Positions 1 to 5,079 are shown, counted from the stretch's first letter. The stretch: DNA of 5,090 nt from Thalassolituus sp. (GCA_029212275.1 JARGOI010000208.1:1-5090), one strand, 5' to 3'. Translations and numbers: made by a program. Notes: generated from the sequence alone by a model not told the origin.

Positions 1-624
1 TTATTAGTTGCCTTCGTATTAATGGTGCCCATGATTATCGTGGCTGAAAAACGCCGTCAAATGAAAAGCATTGTTATTATTGGCGCTGTTATTATTACTA
101 TCGCATTATTTGCGATGTCCGTTGCCACCAGCCTATGGCAATGGGCCTTATTACTGCTGCTGTATTTTTGGGGCTTTAATTTGATGGAAGCGAGCCTACC
201 GTCGTGGCTGAGTAAAATAGCCCCTGCCGGAGCCAAAGGCAGTGCCATGGGAATCTATTCCACCATGCAGTTTTTAGGCGCGTTCGCAGGTGGCAGCCTA
301 GGTGGCTGGCTGCTGGCAAATAAGGGATACAGCTTATTATTTGTCGTGTTGGGGGCTTTGGTGTTACTTTGGGTGTTTTACATTTTGCTCACACCCGCGC
401 CGCAATATCTTACCGGTGTTCGTTTGCCAGTAGCTATGAATGCAGCGCCATCTAACGATAGGTCAATGCTGACTAATCTTGCCCTAGTCGAAGGTGTTGC
501 TGACGTATTTTACAGCGAAGACGAGCATGCTGTTTATTTAAAAGTAAAAGCTGACGCGTTTCAGCGCGAAGAGGCTTTAAAGATCATAGAATCTAAAGGA
601 GAAAATAATGGGCCGCAGTGTTAA
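1..624 (+). CDS. YajR-like MFS transporter, 3' part (5' end outside window)
   Basis: The reading frame is open from base 1, so only the last 207 residues are visible; the start lies left of the window. About five hydrophobic segments can be seen (fragment residues about 1-14, 23-42, 48-63, 82-106 and 110-130). A basic loop AEKRRQMK after the first of them is typical of the cytoplasmic loop between helices 8 and 9 of a 12-helix major facilitator. The stretch KGSAMGIYSTMQFLGAFAGG matches the helix 10-11 region of drug-efflux-type MFS proteins. After the last helix comes a soluble tail (about 154-198) with a beta-alpha-beta look (LVEGVADVFY...AVYLKVKADAF). It resembles the C-terminal YAM domain of E. 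coli YajR. The inferred role is proton-driven efflux at the inner membrane; the substrate cannot be read from sequence. The gene overlaps ssb by 17 bp in another frame, which implies co-transcription. In Pseudomonas, as I recall, a similar MFS gene sits between uvrA and ssb, so uvrA may lie just upstream. Confidence 0.85.
   Translation, partial: LLVAFVLMVPMIIVAEKRRQMKSIVIIGAVIITIALFAMSVATSLWQWALLLLLYFWGFNLMEASLPSWLSKIAPAGAKGSAMGIYSTMQFLGAFAGGSLGGWLLANKGYSLLFVVLGALVLLWVFYILLTPAPQYLTGVRLPVAMNAAPSNDRSMLTNLALVEGVADVFYSEDEHAVYLKVKADAFQREEALKIIESKGENNGPQC
595..601 (+). promoter_or_regulatory. ssb ribosome binding site
   Basis: AAAGGAG lies six bases before the ssb ATG at 608, inside the last codons of the transporter gene. 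It is a near-consensus Shine-Dalgarno site and fixes the ssb start. Because it sits in translated sequence upstream of a 17-bp gene overlap, ssb translation may be partly coupled to that of the transporter. Confidence 0.8.
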
Positions 625-1267
625 TAAAGTAACGTTAATTGGAACGTTAGGGCGTGATCCCGAAGTGCGTTTTATGCCAAATGGCAACGCCGTCGCCAAT
701 ATCAATTTAGCGACCGACGAAAGCTACAACGATAAAGCCACAGGTCAAAAAGTTGAGTCGACTGAATGGCACCGCCTCACCGTTTACGGCAAGCTGGCGG
801 AAATTTGCCAACAATATTTAAAGAAAGGATCGCGCGCTTACTTTGAAGGTAAATTGCGTACCCGCGAATGGGAAAAAGACGGCGTAAAACGCTACACCAC
901 CGAAATCATTGCCAACGACATGATGATGCTTGATTCTCGTTCCGACGGCATGAGCAGCAATATGGGTGCACCCGGAAACATGGCTGGCGCAATGGCAGGT
1001 AATGGCGCACCGCAACAAGGTGGCTACCAACAACCTGCCCCAGGCGGCTATCAGCAACCAGCGCCAGGTGGTTATCAACAAGCGCCACAACACTCAGCGC
1101 CGCAAGGCTATGGTCAACCTCCTCAAGGTGGTGGCTATCAGCAAGCTCCGGCTCGCGCGCCACAGCAAGCACCTTCTCATCCAGCACCAGGTCAGCAAGC
1201 GCCAAGACCTGCAGCACCCCAGCCAAGCAACAACTTTGATGATTTTGATGATGATATTCCATTTTAA
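608..1267 (+). CDS. ssb: Single-stranded DNA-binding protein SSB
   Basis: SSB binds single-stranded DNA as a homotetramer during replication, recombination and repair, and recruits partner enzymes through its C-terminal tip. The OB-fold covers residues about 4-110: NKVTLIGTLGRDPEVR at the start, EWHRLTVYGKLAE at 53-65 and LRTREWEKDG at 83-92. DNA-stacking aromatics match E. coli Trp54 and Trp88; the positions of E. coli Trp40 and Phe60 hold Tyr here. Residues about 111-207 form a disordered linker rich in Gln, Pro, Gly and Ala with repeated GGYQQPAP units. The protein ends in the canonical acidic tip DDFDDDIPF, which binds RecO, RecQ, PriA, exonuclease I and others. At 219 residues it is longer than the 178 of E. 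coli SSB, and the extra length lies in the linker. The start is set by a strong Shine-Dalgarno site. I found no convincing LexA box upstream, and a promoter may lie further back within or before the transporter gene. Confidence 0.98.
   Translation: MGRSVNKVTLIGTLGRDPEVRFMPNGNAVANINLATDESYNDKATGQKVESTEWHRLTVYGKLAEICQQYLKKGSRAYFEGKLRTREWEKDGVKRYTTEIIANDMMMLDSRSDGMSSNMGAPGNMAGAMAGNGAPQQGGYQQPAPGGYQQPAPGGYQQAPQHSAPQGYGQPPQGGGYQQAPARAPQQAPSHPAPGQQAPRPAAPQPSNNFDDFDDDIPF
1019..1087 (+). repeat. Tandem GGYQQPAP-coding repeat in the ssb linker
   Basis: Three head-to-tail units encode GGYQQPAP, GGYQQPAP and GGYQQAP (residues 138-160); a fourth GGYQQAP lies apart at 1130-1150. Synonymous differences between units (for example ggtggc against ggcggc, and caacaa against cagcaa) show they are not recent exact copies. 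The repeat sits in the disordered linker, where length and composition affect tetramer-tetramer cooperativity and possibly condensate formation. Confidence 0.8.
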
Positions 1268-1273
1268 TGGTGT

Positions 1274-1311
1274 ATTGAGGAGGTCTTAATTTCTCGATCT
1301 CATTACTCAAT
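1274..1311 (+). other. Imperfect hairpin containing an orphan Shine-Dalgarno-like sequence
   Basis: Just after ssb, ATTGAG (1274-1279) pairs with CTCAAT (1306-1311). Next to it, GAGGTC (1280-1285, partly G-U) can pair with GATCTC, leaving a four-base bulge (ATTA) on the right side. The left arm contains AGGAGGT (1278-1284), complementary to the 16S rRNA tail, yet no ATG, GTG or TTG follows at usable spacing and a TAA occurs at 1287-1289. It could be chance, the remnant of a lost gene, or a 3'-UTR structure protecting the ssb mRNA. Confidence 0.3.
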
Positions 1312-1322
1312 CATTGAAATGC

Positions 1323-1349
1323 AAAAAACCGGCTCAGAGCCGGTTTTTT
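1323..1349. terminator. Bidirectional Rho-independent terminator between ssb and rpoS
   Basis: A 13-base inverted repeat (left arm AAAAAACCGGCTC, one-base centre, right arm GAGCCGGTTTTTT) gives a GC-rich stem CCGGCT/AGCCGG with a short CAG loop. It is flanked by A6 and T6 tracts, so either strand reads as stem followed by a U-tract. It lies 55 bp after the ssb stop and 25 bp after the rpoS stop on the other strand, and should end both convergent transcripts. Confidence 0.95.
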
Positions 1350-1374
1350 CACACTTTATTTCACTAGAACGTTC

Positions 1375-2346
1375 TTATGAAGCATAACCAAATAAGGTTT
1401 CAGCATCCAAGCCTTGTTTTTCCATAATCTCACGCAAGCGGCGCAACGCTTCTACTTGAATTTGACGAACTCGCTCGCGAGTCAGACCAATTTCGCGGCC
1501 CACATCTTCTAACGTGCTGCTCTCGTGGCCACGAAGACCGAAACGACGAGACAAGACTTCACGTTGTTTTTCAGGCAATTCATCAATCCACTGATCTAGG
1601 TTCATCTGGATGTTAGAGTTTTGCAGTTCTTCGCTTGGATCTTCGACGCGCTCATCAGCAATGGTGTCGAGTATCGACTTATCGGAATTTGGACCTAAAG
1701 GGGTATCAACCGACGTCACGCGTTCATTCAGCTTTAGCATACGCTTAACGTCACTGACTGGCTTCTCTAGCAGTGCCGCAATCTCTTCTGCAGTAGGTTC
1801 GTGATCTAACTTCTGAGTCAGTTCACGGGCAGCACGCAGGTAAACATTCAATTCTTTTACGACATGAATAGGCAAGCGGATGGTTCGCGTCTGATTCATG
1901 ATGGCACGTTCGATGGTTTGACGAATCCACCATGTCGCGTAGGTAGAGAAACGGAAACCGCGTTCGGGATCGAATTTCTCTACAGCACGAATCAGTCCTA
2001 GGTTGCCTTCTTCAATTAAGTCGAGAAGTGACAAACCGCGATTGATATAGCGACGAGAAATTTTAACCACTAAACGCAAGTTACTTTCGATCATGCGGCG
2101 GCGACCTAAATCATCACCTTTGCGAGCTAAGCGTGCGTAATGCACTTCTTCGTCGGCGGATAACAGCGGCGAGAATCCAATTTCATTCAGGTAAAGTTGC
2201 GTTGCATCTAACGTCTTGCCAGCACTTTCGGCTTCGAAATGTTCGTTTGCGTCAGAGCCAGTATCTGAACTGCCAGAGTCTTCCGACAAAGCTTCTACAT
2301 CATCAAATACGTCTACGTCAGAAGTTTCTAATTTTTGAACTGCCAT
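1375..2346 (-). CDS. rpoS: RNA polymerase sigma factor RpoS (sigma-38)
   Basis: RpoS is the master sigma factor of stationary phase and general stress; it directs core RNA polymerase to stress promoters. The 323-residue length fits the family (E. coli 330). Residues 1-45 are a variable, acidic, Ser/Asp-rich leader. Region 1.2 begins at about KTLDATQLYLNEIG (44-57). Region 2 covers about 82-160 with RRRMIESNLRLVVKI, the core-binding DLIEEGNLGLIRAVEKFDPERG, and the -10-recognising FSTYATWWIRQTI (133-145). Region 3 follows with VKELNVYLRAARELTQKLDHEPT. Region 4.2 carries the helix-turn-helix TLEDVGREIGLTRERVRQIQ (278-297). HVVKELN, spelled exactly like this except for one Ile/Val change in E. 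coli, keeps the Lys (K164 here, K173 in E. coli) needed for RssB binding, so regulated ClpXP proteolysis is plausible. rpoS lies 81 bp downstream of nlpD on the same strand. In relatives a main rpoS promoter lies inside nlpD; I could not identify it here. Confidence 0.98.
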   Translation of the reverse strand: MAVQKLETSDVDVFDDVEALSEDSGSSDTGSDANEHFEAESAGKTLDATQLYLNEIGFSPLLSADEEVHYARLARKGDDLGRRRMIESNLRLVVKISRRYINRGLSLLDLIEEGNLGLIRAVEKFDPERGFRFSTYATWWIRQTIERAIMNQTRTIRLPIHVVKELNVYLRAARELTQKLDHEPTAEEIAALLEKPVSDVKRMLKLNERVTSVDTPLGPNSDKSILDTIADERVEDPSEELQNSNIQMNLDQWIDELPEKQREVLSRRFGLRGHESSTLEDVGREIGLTRERVRQIQVEALRRLREIMEKQGLDAETLFGYAS

Positions 2347-2353
2347 GTTGAAT

Positions 2354-2361
2354 CCCGCCTT
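2354..2361 (-). promoter_or_regulatory. rpoS ribosome binding site
   Basis: Read on the - strand, AAGGCGGG lies seven bases before the rpoS ATG (2344-2346). The match to the anti-Shine-Dalgarno is partial. The 3' end of the site runs into GGGATT, which contains a GGA core that could in principle be recognised by a CsrA/RsmA-type protein; that is speculation. Confidence 0.5.
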
Positions 2362-2383
2362 GTCGTTTTCGTTCTACTCTAAC

Positions 2384-2397
2384 CGAAACAGGTTTCG
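2384..2397. repeat. Small dyad in the nlpD-rpoS spacer
   Basis: CGAAAC-AG-GTTTCG is a six-base inverted repeat with a two-base centre, located in the 81-bp nlpD-rpoS gap about 22 bases upstream of the rpoS Shine-Dalgarno site. As RNA it could make only a weak five-pair hairpin with a four-base loop; as DNA it could be an operator half-site pair. No known regulator motif is recognised. Confidence 0.3.
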
Positions 2398-2427
2398 TGC
2401 CAGAACGATTGTTAATGATTTATCCAC

Positions 2428-3198
2428 TCATCTGCTACCTTGCGGTAAGTAATCCAGTGGATTGACCGGCTTCCCGTTTTTACGGATTTCAAAGTGAAGT
2501 TTCACTTTATCAGTACCGGTAGAACCTGTTTCGGCAATCTTGTCGCCAGCTTTAACATTTTCATCTTCGCTAACTAAAATGCGGTTGGTGTGGGCGTAGG
2601 CACTGAGATAATTTTCGTTGTGACGGATAATCAACAAATTGCCGTAACCACGAAGTCCTGTACCTGCATAAACCACGGTTCCATCCGCTGCTGCCAATAC
2701 AGATTCACCCAAAGAAGCGGCGATATCAATACCCTTGTTGACGGGCTTTATAGTTGAAAACTGACCAATTACCTTTCCTGAAAGCGGCCATATCCAAGTA
2801 TCAATTTGGGACATTTGATAAGTTATGGCTTTTTTCGGCATATCTTGCGGGGGTACTTGCGCAGTCTGTTGGTCAGAAGTTGGATTGTTTGACGGTTTTT
2901 TGACGGGGGGTGTTTTGACAACGACGGGACGTACACTCGATTCCCTCAAGTCAATTTTTTGACCGGGATAAATCGTGTAAGGAGCAGAAATAGCGTTAGC
3001 GTTTGCCAACGCTTTGTAGTCCAGACCATAGCGCCAAGCAATGGCAATTAATGTATCGCCATTTTTAACACGATAGAAATCTGACGTTTTAGTGGACCTT
3101 GAAAACTTCTGATCTACCGACACAAAACCACCACCGGAAGCGCATCCGATGATGGTGCTCAGTAACGTGACTATTGTGACCCAACGAAGTATTTGCAT
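2428..3198 (-). CDS. nlpD: NlpD-type lipoprotein, LysM plus degenerate M23 domain (amidase activator)
   Basis: NlpD is an outer-membrane lipoprotein that activates the amidase AmiC to split septal peptidoglycan. From the ATG at 3198 the protein has 256 residues: a signal peptide with lipobox IIGC (lipidated Cys at 19), a LysM domain at about 41-84 (YRVKNGDTLIAIAWRYGL...YPGQKIDL), a Pro/Lys/Gln-rich linker, and an M23/LytM domain at about 135-253. The M23 zinc site is degenerate: Asn154 in NKGIDIA replaces the first His ligand, and KLHFE (Lys233) replaces the first His of HxH, while Asp158, YAH and LHF remain. This is the pattern of E. coli NlpD, a regulator rather than a hydrolase. An in-frame GTG at 3262-3264 would give 278 residues but an implausible 40-residue lipoprotein signal. 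Neither start has a good Shine-Dalgarno site, so the start is tentative. rpoS follows after 81 bp. Confidence 0.93.
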   Translation of the reverse strand: MQILRWVTIVTLLSTIIGCASGGGFVSVDQKFSRSTKTSDFYRVKNGDTLIAIAWRYGLDYKALANANAISAPYTIYPGQKIDLRESSVRPVVVKTPPVKKPSNNPTSDQQTAQVPPQDMPKKAITYQMSQIDTWIWPLSGKVIGQFSTIKPVNKGIDIAASLGESVLAAADGTVVYAGTGLRGYGNLLIIRHNENYLSAYAHTNRILVSEDENVKAGDKIAETGSTGTDKVKLHFEIRKNGKPVNPLDYLPQGSR

Positions 3199-3411
3199 AG
3201 ATTTCTGAAAAAGGTTGTTTTTTTGACGCGAGATTATTGTTTCTGTTTTGATCAAAGTTTGCACATCTTTGTAATTCCATAAAGGTATAAAAATATTTTT
3301 TTATATCTTTATTTATTCCAAAAAAAAGACAGTTTAATCATGTTTTTTTTAATTCTTTCCGTTTTACTCACTTTTTTATACAGAAATAGACTGCTTTTTT
3401 TAAAAAACAGT
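3199..3411 (-). promoter_or_regulatory. AT-rich spacer upstream of nlpD, probable promoter region
   Basis: No gene is supported between nlpD and DUF368. By hand count, 3271-3410 holds 28 G/C in 140 bases (about 20%), far below the flanking genes. It contains runs of seven or eight T or A (3321 region, 3343-3350, 3296-3302) and an inverted repeat TATAAAAA-TATT-TTTTTATA at 3286-3305. Read on the - strand there are -10-like TATAAA strings, but none has a matching -35 element at 16-18 bases. The most likely role is promoter, UP-element or curved DNA for nlpD-rpoS, possibly a target of an H-NS/MvaT-type protein. The exact promoter is not resolved. Confidence 0.45.
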
Positions 3412-3414
3412 CTA
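3387..3414 (-). terminator. Possible weak terminator hairpin at the end of the DUF368 gene
   Basis: TAGACTG (3387-3393) and CAGTCTA (3408-3414) form a seven-base inverted repeat. Its interior is T-tract/A-tract that can extend pairing past a single bulged base. The right arm overlaps the DUF368 stop codon. On the - strand the sequence after the hairpin (TTTCTG) is not a good U-tract and the stem is GC-poor, so termination would be partial at best. Confidence 0.35.
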
Positions 3415-4314
3415 GTGTTGAGTGTCTTTCACTGCCACGCGTTCCATTAATAACACCACTGCCGCACCAGCCACCGCTAACACCAAGGCAATTAACAACA
3501 TTTGGTCGAATGCAGGCAGCACATTGGTTTCTATAAATGGCACTTCCACGCCATGACTATTAATACGCGTCAGCACCGTTTCTTTCCAAGGCCATACTTT
3601 CACCAAAGAACCCACCATAAAGCCTGTCAACAACGACAACATAACCGACTCATAACGCTGCAGAAGCGCGCTTAATAATCGAGAGAATAAGAGCAAGCCG
3701 CATACGGCCCCGCCCATAAAAGTACCCAACAAGACCACGTTGGCATCATGAATTGCACCCATGATCGGCCCGTATAAGCCCATCAGCAACAGCATAAACG
3801 ATCCCGAAATGCCGGGAAGAATCATCGCACAAATAGCAATACTGCCGGCAATAAAGACCACTGGTAAGGTAGCGGCTATTTCTGTTGGAGACACAACGCT
3901 GATGTACGCCGCAATCGCCGCACCAACGCACAAGGCGATCACTTCAAACCCACGCCATTGTTTAATGGTGCGTCCAATGTGCCAACAGGATGCAATGATA
4001 AGTCCGAAGAAAAACGACCAGACGAAAATAGGATGCGTCATTAACAGATAATGAATCACCCGAGCTAAAGTGATGATGGCGGTTAAAATACCGACGCCTA
4101 ATGCCACTAGGAAATTGCCATCGATGTATTTCCATGCACTGACCACGCCTTCGTTTTTCACAATGCGCAACGCTTGAAAATTGATCTGGGTAATCGCTGT
4201 TAACAACCGTGCATAGATGCCTGTAATAAAGGCAATGGTGCCACCTGATACACCCGGCACCACATCGGCGGCACCCATGGCCAATCCCTTTAAAAACACC
4301 CAAACATAATTCAT
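3412..4314 (-). CDS. DUF368 membrane protein, PopT-like polyprenyl-phosphate translocase
   Basis: This 300-residue polytopic inner-membrane protein has the DUF368 signatures. GLAMGAADVVPGVSGGT (10-26) lies near the N-terminus and MILPGISGSFMLLLMGLY (164-181) in the second half; the two related PG(V/I)SG loops suggest an inverted internal duplication. There are about eight or more hydrophobic segments (about 66-90, 96-111, 123-141, 149-166, 172-188, 194-216, 224-240 and 271-291) and a short polar tail. DUF368 proteins such as Vibrio cholerae PopT have been reported to return undecaprenyl phosphate, the lipid carrier of peptidoglycan and O-antigen precursors, to the cytoplasmic face. Function here is inferred from family membership. 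The ATG at 4314 is chosen because AGGA lies eight bases upstream; a TTG extension to 4371 adds 19 non-hydrophobic residues and is unlikely. A strong terminator separates it from pcm, and no clear promoter was found in the short gap between. Confidence 0.88.
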   Translation of the reverse strand: MNYVWVFLKGLAMGAADVVPGVSGGTIAFITGIYARLLTAITQINFQALRIVKNEGVVSAWKYIDGNFLVALGVGILTAIITLARVIHYLLMTHPIFVWSFFFGLIIASCWHIGRTIKQWRGFEVIALCVGAAIAAYISVVSPTEIAATLPVVFIAGSIAICAMILPGISGSFMLLLMGLYGPIMGAIHDANVVLLGTFMGGAVCGLLLFSRLLSALLQRYESVMLSLLTGFMVGSLVKVWPWKETVLTRINSHGVEVPFIETNVLPAFDQMLLIALVLAVAGAAVVLLMERVAVKDTQH

Positions 4315-4322
4315 GGTTACTG

Positions 4323-4326
4323 TCCT
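4323..4326 (-). promoter_or_regulatory. Ribosome binding site of the DUF368 gene
   Basis: AGGA on the - strand sits eight bases before the ATG at 4312-4314. This favours that start over the longer TTG start at 4369-4371, and the resulting protein begins directly with the family's N-terminal helix (MNYVWVFLKG). Confidence 0.65.
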
Positions 4327-4377
4327 AATATGCCGATTGCTCTGCAAGCATGGAACGACGCTTGCGAACAATCACTT

Positions 4378-4406
4378 TTAAAAATAAGGACGCCGTAGCG
4401 TCCTTA
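4378..4406 (-). terminator. Rho-independent terminator after pcm
   Basis: Read on the - strand, TAAGGACGC-TACG-GCGTCCTTA is a perfect nine-base-pair stem with a four-base loop, followed at once by TTTTTAAAA. It begins 10 bp after the pcm stop codon. On the + strand the trailing sequence (AAGAG) lacks a T-tract, so it acts in one direction. It should largely insulate the DUF368 gene from the pcm transcript. Confidence 0.9.
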
Positions 4407-4416
4407 AAGAGTTTAG

Positions 4417-5079
4417 TTAATTCTGCACGCCCGGTAAAAAAGGGACAAAACGTGCAGGTTCTAGTTTTTTTCGAGCAAAATAATCACCACGGCGGGTAAT
4501 TAAAATCAAATACTGCTCTTTGCCACCCACCGGAATAATCATACGGCCGCCATCTGCGAGTTGCTTTAACAAGCTCTCAGGCACATCTTCTGGTGCAGCT
4601 GCCGCTAAAATTCCATCGTATGGACCAAATTCAGGCCACCCCCAAGTACCATCGGATAAACTAGTGCGTACGTTGTCGTAACCCAATTTAATCAGTTTCT
4701 GAGTGGCTTTGTTGTGCAGCGCTTCAATACGCTCGACACTAAAAAGCTCAGTCACCAATGGGCTCAAAATCGCCGTCTGATAACCCGAGCCTGTGCCAAT
4801 TTCTAACACCCTATGTAATGGGCCTGCGGCTAATAAGGTTTCGGTCATTCTAGCAACCGTGTATGGCTGACTGATGGTTTGACCATAACCAATGGGCAGC
4901 GAATTGTCTTCGTAGGCGCGATGTGAAAGAGCTTCGTCAACAAATAAATGACGTGGCGTAGAGGCCATAATATCTAACACCTTGTCATTTTTAATACCCG
5001 CTTCGCGTAAACGCTGAACCATACGGTTGCGCGTACGCTGAGAGGTCATGCCTATTCCAGTAAGACTGTATTCGTTCAC
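4417..5079 (-). CDS. pcm: Protein-L-isoaspartate O-methyltransferase
   Basis: Pcm uses S-adenosylmethionine to methylate L-isoaspartyl residues, starting their repair to aspartate in aged cytosolic proteins. The 220 residues show family marks in order: TSQRTRNRMVQRLREAGI (12-29), TPRHLFVDEAL (41-51), LPIGYGQTISQPYTVARMTE (61-80, the substrate-side motif), the SAM-binding motif I VLEIGTGSGYQTA (91-103), FSVERI (113-118), DGILAAAAPEDVP (155-167) and the C-terminal RFVPFLPGV (210-218). In the post-motif II segment Ala stands where Thr is common (usually IVTAA). The GTG start at 5077-5079 has AAAGG six bases upstream. An internal ATG at 5047-5049 (residue 11) with a GGA six bases before it would give 210 residues, nearer E. 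coli's 208, and is a real alternative. In relatives surE precedes and often overlaps pcm; the right-hand edge is consistent with that but too short to show it. Confidence 0.96.
   Translation of the reverse strand: MNEYSLTGIGMTSQRTRNRMVQRLREAGIKNDKVLDIMASTPRHLFVDEALSHRAYEDNSLPIGYGQTISQPYTVARMTETLLAAGPLHRVLEIGTGSGYQTAILSPLVTELFSVERIEALHNKATQKLIKLGYDNVRTSLSDGTWGWPEFGPYDGILAAAAPEDVPESLLKQLADGGRMIIPVGGKEQYLILITRRGDYFARKKLEPARFVPFLPGVQN

Noticed and set aside
906..1310. 134-codon - strand frame opposite ssb
   Set aside because: It is a by-product of the repetitive Gln/Pro/Gly codons of the SSB linker; no start signal or family features.
1319..1387. Possible 22-codon peptide starting at ATG 1319 across the terminator
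   Set aside because: It has no ribosome binding site at proper spacing (the AGGAGGT is about 35 bases upstream), and it runs through the terminator hairpin into rpoS antisense.
2400..2460. Possible rpoS promoter (TTACCG ... GATAAA, 18-base spacing, - strand)
   Set aside because: Only about three of six -35 and four of six -10 positions match; chance is as likely.
2880..2960. Repeated TTTTGAC motifs within nlpD
   Set aside because: They encode the low-complexity Val/Lys/Pro linker (VVVKTPPVKKP), and the TTGACT at 2949-2954 on the - strand has no partner -10 element at proper distance.
3089..3280. 63-codon - strand frame overlapping the nlpD 5' end
   Set aside because: It has no Shine-Dalgarno site and no recognisable composition, and the overlapping nlpD frame carries a clear lipobox and LysM domain.
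3391..3410. CTG...CAG palindrome resembling a LexA (SOS) box
   Set aside because: The spacing between CTG and CAG is 14 bases, not the 10 of a gammaproteobacterial LexA site, and the interior is plain T/A tract. It is better read as part of the inverted repeat at the DUF368 stop.
4315..4371. TTG-initiated N-terminal extension of the DUF368 protein
   Set aside because: The extra 19 residues are not family-like and have no ribosome binding site; the ATG at 4314 has AGGA at eight bases.
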